From positions 1 to 55,395 of the forward strand of contig CAXXEO010000003.1 of NCBI GenBank assembly GCA_963664585.2: DNA of 55,395 bases, read 5' to 3'. This DNA comes from G963664585 sp963664585 (lineage in GTDB: Bacteria > Bacillota > Clostridia > Oscillospirales > Ruminococcaceae). The position numbers and the translations under genes were made by a program. Below are positions 16,198 through 24,850 of the stretch, piece by piece (the first letter of the stretch is position 1; each line of letters starts with the position of its first letter). The notes beneath the pieces were generated by a model. That model worked only from the letters and a program-made list of their open reading frames with translations, searched no databases and was not told the origin of the DNA.

Positions 16198-17152
16198 ACT
16201 GCTGGAGGTTAAAAATCTCAAAAAATACTTCAGGACACCCCGCGGAATGCTGCATGCCGTAGACGATGTTAATTTTTCGATAGAAAAAGGAAAGACCCTC
16301 GGTGTGGTGGGCGAATCCGGGTGCGGAAAATCTACGCTGGGCAGAGTGATTCTGAATCTTCTGGATGCCACTGACGGCGAAGTGTATTTTGAGGGCGAAA
16401 ACATTGTGGGCGCGAAAGGCCCTAAGCTACTGGAACTGCGCCATCAGATGCAGATCATCTTTCAGGATCCTTTTTCTTCTCTGAATCCGCGCATGTCTGT
16501 CAGCGAAATCATCGGGGAACCGATGCAGATCTATCATCTGTATAAAACGAAAGACGAATTCCGCTCTAAAATCGCTCATCTCATGGAAACTGTCGGGCTG
16601 TCAGAGAGGCTGGAAAACGCTTATCCGCACGAACTGGACGGAGGCCGCCGTCAGAGGGTGGGCATTGCACGGGCCCTGTCGCTGAATCCAAAATTTATCG
16701 TTTGCGATGAGCCGGTATCCGCGCTGGACGTATCCATTCAGGCGCAAATCCTCAACTTGATGCAGGATCTGCAAAAGCAGCAGGGGCTTACTTATTTGTT
16801 TATCACACACAATCTTTCCGTGGTCAAGCACATTTCCAATGATATTTTAGTGATGTATGTCGGCAATGTAGTGGAAAAATGCAATGCGAAAGAACTGTTC
16901 CATATTCACTATCATCCTTATACGCAGGCACTGCTATCCGCGATCCCCATTCCCGCCATAGGAGCCAGAAAAGAGCGCATCCTGCTGAAGGGCGAGATTT
17001 CTTCCCCCATCAATCCGAAACCCGGATGCCGGTTTGCCGTCCGCTGCCCTTATGCGACTGACCTTTGCACATCCAGGCAGCCTGAGTTATTGGAACTGAT
17101 CCCGAACCATTTTGTCGCATGCCACCATGTAAAAGAAATCAACAACCTGTGA
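16190..17152 (+). CDS. peptide ABC transporter ATPase, OppF/DppF-like, cluster 1
   Basis: 320 residues. Walker A 'GESGCGKST', Q-loop 'IFQDPFSSLNPR', signature 'LDGGRRQRVGIARAL' (the LDGG variant of LSGG) and Walker B 'FIVCDEPVSALD' are intact. The same LDGG variant appears in the OppF-like protein of all four clusters. The C-terminal 'PKPGCRFAVRCPY' cysteine region is present. It is followed after 17 bases by two hydrolase genes. Confidence 0.94.
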   Translation: MDKLLEVKNLKKYFRTPRGMLHAVDDVNFSIEKGKTLGVVGESGCGKSTLGRVILNLLDATDGEVYFEGENIVGAKGPKLLELRHQMQIIFQDPFSSLNPRMSVSEIIGEPMQIYHLYKTKDEFRSKIAHLMETVGLSERLENAYPHELDGGRRQRVGIARALSLNPKFIVCDEPVSALDVSIQAQILNLMQDLQKQQGLTYLFITHNLSVVKHISNDILVMYVGNVVEKCNAKELFHIHYHPYTQALLSAIPIPAIGARKERILLKGEISSPINPKPGCRFAVRCPYATDLCTSRQPELLELIPNHFVACHHVKEINNL

Positions 17153-17169
17153 TTGAAGGAGTGAAACGC

Positions 17170-17892
17170 ATGAACAAAAAGCCTGTGATTATGATCTCGG
17201 CGGCCCATGATATGGATCCGGTGCTTCACTGCGAACAATATGTTCTGAATAAAACTTATTCGCTTGCGGTGATTGCCGGCGGCGGTATTCCTATACTGCC
17301 GGTCAGCCAGGGGACGGCTGAGCAGTGCGCAGAGTTCGCCGACGGCTTGGTGCTTACCGGCGGATGGGGTGTTCATCCCGACAATTTTATTTCCGGCGAG
17401 TATACAAAAAGTGATCAGGCCAAGTACATCAAAGAGGTTCGCGATCCTTATGATTTAGAGCTTTACTGGGCGTTTCGCGACGCCGGCAAACCGATTTTGG
17501 GGATTTGCCGGGGACACCAGATGATTAATATCGGTGAAGGCGGAGATCTCATTTATGACATTCCCGGCGTATATGGGGTCGAGCACGCGGAGGGAATCTC
17601 CCATAGGGTCAAGGCCGAGCCGGATTCCCTTCTTGCACAGCTTTTTGGGGAGAATTTTATGGTCAACAGCCATCACCGCTATTATGTCAATCAACTGGGA
17701 GATGACCTGAAGATCACAGCCTACTCGGAAGAGGGCATCCCTGAGGCGCTGGAACATAAAACACTTCCCATATTTGGGCTGCAGTGGCATCCTGAGAGAC
17801 AAAGGGGAGAAACACCGAATGCCGCAAAGGGCCCGGATATGACAAAGCTGTTTGCGCATTTTATCGGACTTTGCAGCGAAGCATGTGTTTAA
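17170..17892 (+). CDS. gamma-glutamyl-gamma-aminobutyrate hydrolase family (PuuD-like, peptidase C26), copy 1
   Basis: 240 residues. Class-I glutamine-amidotransferase fold with the nucleophile Cys113 in 'GICRGHQ' and the His-Glu pair in 'FGLQWHPERQ'. PuuD-type enzymes cut gamma-glutamyl amide bonds in the cytoplasm. The ATG at 17170 has GGAG 9 bases upstream. Its place directly after the importer ATPases suggests that imported gamma-glutamyl peptides or conjugates are its substrate (inference). It is paralogous to the next gene and to the one at 26016. Confidence 0.88.
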   Translation: MNKKPVIMISAAHDMDPVLHCEQYVLNKTYSLAVIAGGGIPILPVSQGTAEQCAEFADGLVLTGGWGVHPDNFISGEYTKSDQAKYIKEVRDPYDLELYWAFRDAGKPILGICRGHQMINIGEGGDLIYDIPGVYGVEHAEGISHRVKAEPDSLLAQLFGENFMVNSHHRYYVNQLGDDLKITAYSEEGIPEALEHKTLPIFGLQWHPERQRGETPNAAKGPDMTKLFAHFIGLCSEACV

Positions 17893-17916
17893 ATCATCGT
17901 AAAGGAGTTGACGATT

Positions 17917-18633
17917 ATGAAAAAAAACCCCGTTATTCTCATTACCAGCGAGCAAAATTACGCGTCGGCCGGGATGCGCTATGCGCCTGTTTATTCTCTT
18001 AATAAAGCTTATGCTCATGCTGTTTCTGCCGCGGGAGGCTTTCCGATCACTCCTCTGGGCCCTTGCATGGAGACTGAGTACTGTGAAATGGCTGACGGAC
18101 TTCTTCTCACCGGCGGAAATTCACAAATCCATCCGGGACGTTATATGACGCCTTTTGTGAGTGATGAGGCAGGGGTTCGCGTCAATGTTTTCCGTGATAC
18201 CATGGAGTTTGACCTGTTTGAAGCTTTTTTGAAGGCTGGGAAACCAATTATGGGGATCTGCCGCGGAAATCTTTTGATCAATGTCGCACTGGGCGGCACG
18301 CTTATACAGGATTTGTATTTGATCAAGGGGCTGAGGCATTCTGACGGCAGCTCACACACGGTTACGGCCGAGCCGGGATCAATACTGGAAAATCTGGTTG
18401 GAAATGAATTTAATGTCAACACCTACCATAACCAGGCTATCGACATGCTAGGCGACGGACTAAAGGTTACCGCCTACTCATCAGATGGCGTTATAGAAGC
18501 GCTGGAACATGAGACAAAGCCAATTTTCTCTGTCCAGTTCCACCCAGAGATGATGCAGGGAGAGGGCACCGCGCATTCGAATGGGCCTGATATGCTTGAT
18601 CTCTTTGCATATTTTATTAAGCTTTGCCGCTAA
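17917..18633 (+). CDS. gamma-glutamyl hydrolase family (PuuD-like, peptidase C26), copy 2
   Basis: 238 residues. AAAGGAG lies 9 bases before the ATG at 17917. Nucleophile Cys115 in 'GICRGN' and His-Glu in 'FSVQFHPEMM' are kept. The residue after the nucleophile elbow is Asn where copies 1 and 3 have His, and 'HSDGSSHTV' replaces 'HAEGISHRV', hinting at a different substrate. It is the last gene of cluster 1 and a repeat copy begins 4 bases past its stop. Confidence 0.87.
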   Translation: MKKNPVILITSEQNYASAGMRYAPVYSLNKAYAHAVSAAGGFPITPLGPCMETEYCEMADGLLLTGGNSQIHPGRYMTPFVSDEAGVRVNVFRDTMEFDLFEAFLKAGKPIMGICRGNLLINVALGGTLIQDLYLIKGLRHSDGSSHTVTAEPGSILENLVGNEFNVNTYHNQAIDMLGDGLKVTAYSSDGVIEALEHETKPIFSVQFHPEMMQGEGTAHSNGPDMLDLFAYFIKLCR

Positions 18634-18636
18634 ATC

Positions 18637-18741
18637 TATAGCCAATTAACTTAAAAACTGGCTATAGTTAAAACGTCATTTTCTTCCCCCGCCGAAGGCG
18701 GGGGAAGAAATCACGAGCTTGTTTTCACGTTAATTAACTTA
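18637..18741 (+). repeat. 106-bp dispersed palindromic repeat, copy 7
   Basis: Forward copy starting immediately after the stop codon of the second hydrolase gene. It shares the rare variants 'cacgagc' and 'ttcacgtta' with copy 8. Its right end is changed (TTAATTAACTTA). Confidence 0.9.
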
Positions 18742-18791
18742 TTTATTACCGTATTCTTTAAGACTGGTCTGCACTGTTTTCCCTGACATAC

Positions 18792-18840
18792 AAAAGCCTC
18801 CTGTCGTAGTTTCTATCCTACGACAAGAGGCTTTTCTCTT
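18792..18840 (+). terminator. rho-independent terminator at the end of cluster 1
   Basis: Perfect 18-bp arms 18792-18809 and 18818-18835 start AAAAGCCTC and end GAGGCTTTT, followed by 'tctctt'. The structure is A- and T-flanked on both sides, so it could act in both directions. Confidence 0.75.
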
Positions 18841-18894
18841 CAATGTTCATTTTTTATGGTTCTGAGCAAATTTATCCTGTGTGCTTTTTTATAT

Positions 18895-19000
18895 TATAGC
18901 CAATTAACTTAAAAACTGGCTATAGTTAAAACGTCATTTTCTTCCCCCGCCGAAGGCGGGGGAAGAAATCACGAGCTTGTTTTCACGTTAATCAACTATA
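18895..19000 (+). repeat. 106-bp dispersed palindromic repeat, copy 8
   Basis: Complete forward copy, 153 bases after copy 7 and nearly identical to it, including shared rare variants. The pair probably arose by local duplication. Confidence 0.92.
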
Positions 19001-19109
19001 GTTCTATGCCACCCCATCCTCCGCGTGAGAGCTTTGCTGCGTCAGTTCAATTACAATATTACACTTGCTCGTATGATAAACAGCCGCCATACAATGGTTA
19101 GTCGTTATT

Positions 19110-19811
19110 TCAGGTGCCAAACTGTGTGGTCTTCTTTAAAAGTGTATATGCGGTTTTACAGGCGACACGACTCAGCTGAGAATGTTCCTGACAGCGTTTC
19201 AGTAGAAGAGGCAGATTGCGCTGGGCAGCAGCCTCCACGATACCTGGGTGCTGCCGGATAGAGGTTAATCGCACCTTGGGATCAAAAAGGTTCAGCAGAC
19301 AACTCAGAACCCACGTATCCGGCAACATTTTTATTTGCCTGATCATCTGTGGCTGCCGACTGCTTGTCCATAAAATGTAATGAATTTTACGACATAAGGG
19401 TGAATAATTACTGAACACGGTCACGTTTTTAGAAAGCAACTGATTAATCTGGCCAGACAGCCGTGACAGTTCCTCAAGTTCATCGCTAGAGATGTTCGAA
19501 ATCGTATATTTCAAAAGAAAGCCTTCAATTGCGTCATAAATATCTGAGAGCTCATCAATATCCTCAAGCAGGGGGAATGAGGCGACATAATTACCAGAGA
19601 CCTTTGCAATGAAACCCTCCTCATCAAGACGCTGCAAAGCGTTACGTACTGGTGTGCGGCTGACATTATACTGACGCGCAAGTTTTGTCTCCAATAGCTC
19701 ACAACCAAAAGAGATCTTTCCTATTGTGATCTCCTGCCGAACTGTATAATAGACCATGTCTTTTAAAGGAATATCTGTCTGATACGTAATATCGCCTCTT
19801 TCATACGTCAA
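19110..19811 (-). CDS. GntR family transcriptional regulator (FCD-like)
   Basis: 233 residues. An N-terminal winged helix-turn-helix of the GntR type is visible: 'ARQYNVSRTPVRNALQRLDEEGFI' region, here cited as 'VSRTPVRNALQRLDEEGF'. An all-helical C-terminal domain follows, as in FCD regulators that bind small carboxylates or amino acids. The TTG start at 19811 is uncertain because no good ribosome site is visible; an ATG at 19757 is an alternative but would trim the DNA-binding domain. It is divergent from importer cluster 2 and probably controls it. Confidence 0.8.
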   Translation of the reverse strand: MTYERGDITYQTDIPLKDMVYYTVRQEITIGKISFGCELLETKLARQYNVSRTPVRNALQRLDEEGFIAKVSGNYVASFPLLEDIDELSDIYDAIEGFLLKYTISNISSDELEELSRLSGQINQLLSKNVTVFSNYSPLCRKIHYILWTSSRQPQMIRQIKMLPDTWVLSCLLNLFDPKVRLTSIRQHPGIVEAAAQRNLPLLLKRCQEHSQLSRVACKTAYTLLKKTTQFGT

Positions 19812-19837
19812 GCGTACCGGATTAACAAATATTACTT

Positions 19838-19938
19838 TAGCAATTCCAAAAATAAAGTGGAATGAGCTTTGTTATCTCCCCCACCTTTGGCGGGGGAGAT
19901 AACATCCTATTTTCCAGTTCGTATTTGAAATTGCTATA
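19838..19938. repeat. single copy of a second hairpin-bearing repeat type
   Basis: Ends TAGCAATTCCAAA and TTTGAAATTGCTA are inverted repeats. The centre pairs GTTATCTCCCCC with GGGGGAGATAAC. The plan and length (about 101 bp) match the 106-bp family, but the sequence is different. No second copy is seen in the window. Confidence 0.6.
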
Positions 19939-19985
19939 TAGATTCATTATCTGTTAATTGCCAAAAAATGTCAACTAATTATCTC

Positions 19986-20032
19986 GTGTATTTTATTTAA
20001 TACGGAAATATTGTGTACTTTATTTGATACAC
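19986..20032 (+). promoter_or_regulatory. two operator-like palindromes upstream of importer cluster 2
   Basis: GTGTATTTTATTTAATAC (19986-20003) and GTGTACTTTATTTGATACAC (20013-20032) are direct copies 27 bases apart, each with dyad symmetry (GTATT/AATAC and GTGTA/TACAC). They lie between the GntR gene and the binding-protein gene. TTGACA at 20042-20047 follows directly and could be a -35, though no good -10 is at 17 bases. Binding by the adjacent GntR protein is inferred. Confidence 0.5.
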
Positions 20033-20207
20033 GCTAAGTGATTGACAAAATTAAAACTAAAGATTAGTGTTTATATATTAAATGGTAAAAAATGGATAAA
20101 ATATGCTTGAATACATATTGAGAAAAATTGTAAATTGAGAAAGAAGAGGTCTATTTAACCAATTGATTGCAATTTATAGAATATTTAATGCAAGGAGGAA
20201 ATGATTC

Positions 20208-21767
20208 ATGAAATCGGTAAAACACACAATAGCAAAAACTATTTTGGTGATTATGGCCATCTGCATTATTCTGACAGGGTGCTCTGGTTCTGGTTCTAAT
20301 TCCTCATCACGTGCTGTGGCTGCCTCTGCTTCGGATGCCACGCGCAAGGATCTTACCCTTTGCGTCGCGGTAGAACTGGACACATTTGACCCGGTTGCAA
20401 GTGCTGCTTTGGCTACCACCTGCATAACAGCTCAAGTGTTTACTCGTTTATTTAATGTCAATCAGGAGCAGCAACCTATCCAGGAGTTGGCAAAAACAGT
20501 GAAGCAACTTAGTGATACCGAGACGCTTATTACGATCCAGGACAATGCATTATTTGAGGATGGTACCAAAATTACAATAGATGATGTTGTGTACTGCCTT
20601 AACAGAGCTGCTAAAAGCGCGGTACTCAGTACACTGATGAAAGCCGTAGCCAGTATAGAAAAAGTGGATGAAAATTCTCTCAAAATCACGACCAATGGAC
20701 CGCTTCCTTCATTGTCATTAGCACTTTCACATACTGCGTGTAGCATCCTTCCAAAATCTTATGTTGAAAAGGCCGTCGCCTCTGGAGACTGGAGCAAACC
20801 GATTGCATCAGGGCGGTATAAATTAAAGTCCCGCGAGATTGGCAATAAACTTACCATTGTAAAAAATGATAAATTTTTTGATCCCGTGACCAGTGCACAG
20901 AACAACTCGTTGACTTTCAAACTGGTTCCCGAGGCCAGCAGCCGGACGATCATGGTTGAGACCGGTGAAGCTGACTTAAGCATGGCATTTGCCACTGCCG
21001 ACTATGAACGCGTAAAGAAAAATCCAAATCTTGCACTGTATGAGCATACTTCGGCTATTGTAAACTATTTGGGTTATGACGTAACTATCGCCCCTTTTAA
21101 TAATAAGCTGGTGCGTCAAGCCATGAACTATGCGATTGATCGCGAATCATTAATAAAGGTTGCGGCGGATGGTCATGGGGCACCTTGGTACTCAGTTTTG
21201 CCACCGACCTGTATGGGTGCGCTTGAAAACCCAGGAAATTATAAATATGACGTTAAGAAAGCAAAAGAATTACTGGCTCAAGCCGGTTACCCCAACGGTT
21301 TCAAAATGACGCTTTGCGTCTTTAGCGATGAGGCAAAGAGAATAGGGGAGGCTGTGCAGATATTTCTTGCGGATGCAGGCATCACGGTTGAAATTCAAAG
21401 CCTTGAATCCAGTGTATCAAAAGACATGACAGCTGCGCACAAAGTCCCAGCCAGGATTGCTAAATGGGGAGCCTATTCCGATCCAGACCTGGTTCTGCCC
21501 AGAACACTTGGCAAGGGGGGCATTGGTGGGGCAAACGTCACATTCTACTACACAGATGAACTGGAAGATCTATACGTAAAAGCCCGCTCAACCTTCGATA
21601 ATCCAACGCGTATTAAGTACTATCAGGATGCGCAGAAGATCATAATGGAAGATGCACCATGGTGTCCTCTTTACATCGGCGTGTCCTTTGGCTTAGCACG
21701 TAAAGGCCTGCAAAACGTTATCGTTGATCCAGAGCAAGTAGTTGAAATGTACAAATTACATTATTAA
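20208..21767 (+). CDS. peptide ABC transporter substrate-binding lipoprotein, cluster 2
   Basis: 519 residues, SBP family 5. Lipobox LTGC with Cys25, then a Ser-rich linker. 'LCVAVELDTFDPVASAA' opens the mature fold. AAGGAGG lies upstream of the ATG. The whole cluster from here to 26738 is clearly richer in A and T at third codon positions than clusters 1, 3 and 4, which suggests a separate origin. It would feed the permeases at 21844 and 22788. Confidence 0.92.
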   Translation: MKSVKHTIAKTILVIMAICIILTGCSGSGSNSSSRAVAASASDATRKDLTLCVAVELDTFDPVASAALATTCITAQVFTRLFNVNQEQQPIQELAKTVKQLSDTETLITIQDNALFEDGTKITIDDVVYCLNRAAKSAVLSTLMKAVASIEKVDENSLKITTNGPLPSLSLALSHTACSILPKSYVEKAVASGDWSKPIASGRYKLKSREIGNKLTIVKNDKFFDPVTSAQNNSLTFKLVPEASSRTIMVETGEADLSMAFATADYERVKKNPNLALYEHTSAIVNYLGYDVTIAPFNNKLVRQAMNYAIDRESLIKVAADGHGAPWYSVLPPTCMGALENPGNYKYDVKKAKELLAQAGYPNGFKMTLCVFSDEAKRIGEAVQIFLADAGITVEIQSLESSVSKDMTAAHKVPARIAKWGAYSDPDLVLPRTLGKGGIGGANVTFYYTDELEDLYVKARSTFDNPTRIKYYQDAQKIIMEDAPWCPLYIGVSFGLARKGLQNVIVDPEQVVEMYKLHY

Positions 21768-21784
21768 TGTCTCCGACCGCTATG

Positions 21785-21814
21785 ATCTGTCTTGGCCTTT
21801 TGGCCAAGACAGAT
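21785..21814 (+). terminator. intercistronic hairpin after binding-protein gene 2
   Basis: Perfect 13-bp arms ATCTGTCTTGGCC and GGCCAAGACAGAT around loop TTTT, 18 bases past the stop. The same position in the operon carries a hairpin in all four clusters. Confidence 0.65.
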
Positions 21815-21843
21815 TCATTAAGATATATTCGGAGGGAGAATGA

Positions 21844-22779
21844 ATGAACAAATATGTCATGCAGCGTCTCTTAGCAATGATACCGGTGGTGCTTGCAGCT
21901 ATTTTTATTATTTATTTGATTCTGTATTTAACTCCAGGTGATGTGACGACTATTATACTTGGCAACAATTATACGCCGGAGGCCGGTGCCCAGTTGCGTG
22001 AGCAATTGGGTCTCAATCGGCCGTTTATTGTGCAGTATCTTGACTATGTGTGGGGTTTGTTGCATGGAGATCTAGGAACCTCCTATATAACCGGCGCACC
22101 AGTAATCCAGCAAATTGCCGCGCGATTCCCCAATACAGCTCAGCTGGTAGCCTTATCCATGTTTTTCTGTACCGCTTTATCAATACCGATTGGCATTGTC
22201 TCGGCGACTAAACCAAATTCGCTGTTTTCCAACCTAAGTTCAGCCGCCGCAATGATTGGTATCGCACTACCGACTTTTTGGCTTGGGCTTTTGATGATAT
22301 TATTGTTCTCGGTCAAACTTGGCTGGTTGCCCTCGGTTGGTTCAGGAGGCAGTTTTACAGGGCTGCTTTTACCTGCAATTACATTAGCAGCATCGTTTAT
22401 GGCCGGTACAATGCGCACTACACGCTCTTCAATGCTGGAAGCTCTTCATCAGGACTATGTGCGCACTGCGAAAGCAAAAGGCTTGTCAAGACGAGAAGTT
22501 ATTCATAAACATGCATTGAAAAATGCAATACTACCTGTGATTACCGTTGTCGGTATGGGGATTGGCGGGCAACTTGGCGGTTCGGTACTTACTGAAACAG
22601 TATTCTCTTTCCCTGGTATGGGAAGATTACTGGTCGGCGGCATTAATCAACGTGATACGCCAACGGTTTTATCATGTTTAGTCGTTATGGTGATATGTAT
22701 TGCGATGGCCAACCTGATTGTTGATCTCATCTTTGCCTATGTCGATCCCAGAATTAAATCCCAATATTATAAAGGGTGA
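21844..22779 (+). CDS. peptide ABC transporter permease, DppB-like, cluster 2
   Basis: 311 residues from ATG with GGAGGG 7 bases upstream. 'LTPGDVTTIILGNNYTPEA' near residue 30 and the EAA-type loop 'YVRTAKAKGLSRREVIHKHA' are DppB features. The protein ends in 'YVDPRIKSQYYKG' without the charged tail seen in cluster 1. Confidence 0.92.
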   Translation: MNKYVMQRLLAMIPVVLAAIFIIYLILYLTPGDVTTIILGNNYTPEAGAQLREQLGLNRPFIVQYLDYVWGLLHGDLGTSYITGAPVIQQIAARFPNTAQLVALSMFFCTALSIPIGIVSATKPNSLFSNLSSAAAMIGIALPTFWLGLLMILLFSVKLGWLPSVGSGGSFTGLLLPAITLAASFMAGTMRTTRSSMLEALHQDYVRTAKAKGLSRREVIHKHALKNAILPVITVVGMGIGGQLGGSVLTETVFSFPGMGRLLVGGINQRDTPTVLSCLVVMVICIAMANLIVDLIFAYVDPRIKSQYYKG

Positions 22780-22787
22780 TAGAGATT

Positions 22788-23699
22788 ATGGCAACGACAA
22801 CTGAAGTTAATTCTACAATGACACGCAAACAGATATTAAAAAAATTTAAAAAAAGGACTCTGTTTGAAGAAATTGTGGTCAGATTTTTGAATAATCGATT
22901 AGCCATATTAGGAATTATTATGTTTATCATGATTCTGCTGATGACCATCTTTGCTGATGTGCTGGCTGATTATAAAACGCAAGCATTGACGATGAACGTA
23001 GCCAAACGCCTGCAGGGGCCAAGCAGTGAGCATATTTTCGGTACAGATGAGATGGGCCGTGATTTGTTTGCCCGCGTCATTCATGGCGCGAGAATTTCAC
23101 TTTATATCGGCTTTATGTCCTGCAGTGCCGCGATGTTAATTGGAGGGGCAATTGGTTCGATTGCCGGCTATTTTGGCGGTAAGATCGATAATATTATTAT
23201 GCGTGTCATGGATGTTATGCTATGTTTGCCGGAGATTCTGCTCGCTATTGCTATTGTAGCGGCGTTTGGCACAAATGTTTTCAACATGATCATGGCTATC
23301 GGATTTTCCCGTGTGCCGCGATTTGCCCGTATAGTGCGTTCTTCGGTTCTGACTGTTCGAGGAATGGATTATGTCGAAGCGGCTAGAGCAATTGGCGCAA
23401 GAGATCACACGATTATTATCAGTCATGTATTGACTAACTGTATGGCCCCGATTATTGTACAGGCCACGCTAATCTTTGCAAGCGCAATACTAGCGATTTC
23501 TTCCTTAAGCTTTCTTGGTCTTGGCGTGCAGCCCCCAACGCCTGAATGGGGGAACATGCTCAGCGCAGGCCGTACCTATATGCGAGACCATGCCTTTCTG
23601 GTCCTGGCACCCGGCTTGGCAATCTTTTTTACGATTTTTTCACTCAACCTATTGGGCGATGGTCTTCGTGATGCGCTGGATCCAAAATTGAAAAAATAG
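22788..23699 (+). CDS. peptide ABC transporter permease, DppC-like, cluster 2
   Basis: 303 residues. The ATG at 22788 is preferred over an upstream in-frame GTG that overlaps the previous stop; AAAGGG lies about 11 bases before it. A lysine-rich cytoplasmic N-terminus precedes the first helix. 'FGTDEMGRDLFARVIHGARI' and 'EAARAIGARDHTII' are DppC signatures. Confidence 0.92.
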   Translation: MATTTEVNSTMTRKQILKKFKKRTLFEEIVVRFLNNRLAILGIIMFIMILLMTIFADVLADYKTQALTMNVAKRLQGPSSEHIFGTDEMGRDLFARVIHGARISLYIGFMSCSAAMLIGGAIGSIAGYFGGKIDNIIMRVMDVMLCLPEILLAIAIVAAFGTNVFNMIMAIGFSRVPRFARIVRSSVLTVRGMDYVEAARAIGARDHTIIISHVLTNCMAPIIVQATLIFASAILAISSLSFLGLGVQPPTPEWGNMLSAGRTYMRDHAFLVLAPGLAIFFTIFSLNLLGDGLRDALDPKLKK

Positions 23700-23803
23700 A
23701 AAAATAAAATAGATGTTGCAACGCGGCGCTCACTCGATTAGTTTGTCCTATCCTCTGCCAGAACACTTAGTTAAATGATAGCCAAGACTATGGAAAGGAG
23801 ATT

Positions 23804-23839
23804 ATGAATACACGGTTTTTTGTTACGTGTACTTCATAG
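23804..23839 (+). CDS. possible 11-residue leader ORF before the OppD gene of cluster 2
   Basis: GGAAAGGAG lies 3 bases before an ATG that opens an 11-codon frame (MNTRFFVTCTS, stop at 23837-23839). The stop is 10 bases before the chosen OppD ATG, whose own ribosome site is weak. Translational coupling through this mini-frame is possible; the ribosome site could also be a relic of an older OppD start lost by frameshift. No homology can be claimed. Confidence 0.35.
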   Translation: MNTRFFVTCTS

Positions 23840-23849
23840 TAAGGTTGCT

Positions 23850-24839
23850 ATGACCGACGAAATTTTGCGTCTGAATAACCTTATCGTACGGTATATTACC
23901 GGTAAGGAAATAGTTGAGGCAGTGAACGGCATTGATCTTGTTATCCATAGGGGAATGACGCTGGGGCTGGTTGGAGAAACTGGCGCGGGTAAAACTACGA
24001 CAGCACTTTCAATCCTCCGTTTGCTCCCTGAACCGCAGGGACAAATTGTTTCAGGTAATATCATCCTTGATGAAATCGATGTACTCAAGCAGAGTGAGAG
24101 GGAAATGGAGAAGATTCGCGGCAATCAAGTATCCATCATCTTCCAAGATCCCATGACATCGCTGAATCCGGTTTTGACAATTGGTGAACAGATCGCCGAG
24201 GTCGTAAAATCCCATCAGCATGTTGACGAAAATGAGGCTATGCAGCATGCGAAGGAGATGCTTGAGACAGTCGGAATACCTGGAGAGCGTGCAGGCGAGT
24301 ATCCGCACCAGTTTTCCGGCGGCATGAAGCAGAGAGTGCTGATTGCTATGGCACTTGCGTGCAATCCGATACTATTATTAGCAGATGAACCTACCACTGC
24401 CTTGGATGTTACCATTCAAGCACAGGTGCTTGAACTGATGAAGGTTCTGAAAAAGAAGTACAATATGGCAATGCTGATGATTACCCATGATTTCGGTATT
24501 GTTGTCGAGGTGTGCGACGAGGTATCTGTGATGTATGCCGGTCGAATCGTGGAACATGGTACACTGGAGGATGTTTTTGATCACATGCGACACCCTTATA
24601 CACAGGGATTATTTAATTCATTGCCGGATATTAGAAACCGTAAATCTGAGCTCAAGCCCATTAAAGGGTTAATGCCTGATCCTACCAATTTGCCATCAGG
24701 GTGTCCTTTTCATCCCAGATGCGACTATGTAACTGAACGCTGCTCGCGAGATATTCCTATTAAAAGCGAAATCAGCGATACGCATCACGTTGCATGTTGG
24801 CTATATGAGAACACGACTGAAAGTATGCTTTTGGAATAG
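23850..24839 (+). CDS. peptide ABC transporter ATPase, OppD/DppD-like, cluster 2
   Basis: 329 residues from ATG at 23850; the frame is open 10 codons further up to a TTG but those residues are not family-like. Walker A 'GETGAGKTT', 'IFQDPMTSLNP', signature 'FSGGMKQRV' and Walker B 'LLLADEPTTALD' are intact. The C-terminal 'PSGCPFHPRCDYVTERC' cysteine region is present. It is separated from the DppC-like gene by about 150 bases, unlike the tight spacing in the other clusters. Confidence 0.93.
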   Translation: MTDEILRLNNLIVRYITGKEIVEAVNGIDLVIHRGMTLGLVGETGAGKTTTALSILRLLPEPQGQIVSGNIILDEIDVLKQSEREMEKIRGNQVSIIFQDPMTSLNPVLTIGEQIAEVVKSHQHVDENEAMQHAKEMLETVGIPGERAGEYPHQFSGGMKQRVLIAMALACNPILLLADEPTTALDVTIQAQVLELMKVLKKKYNMAMLMITHDFGIVVEVCDEVSVMYAGRIVEHGTLEDVFDHMRHPYTQGLFNSLPDIRNRKSELKPIKGLMPDPTNLPSGCPFHPRCDYVTERCSRDIPIKSEISDTHHVACWLYENTTESMLLE

Positions 24840-24850
24840 GAGGGATTGTT

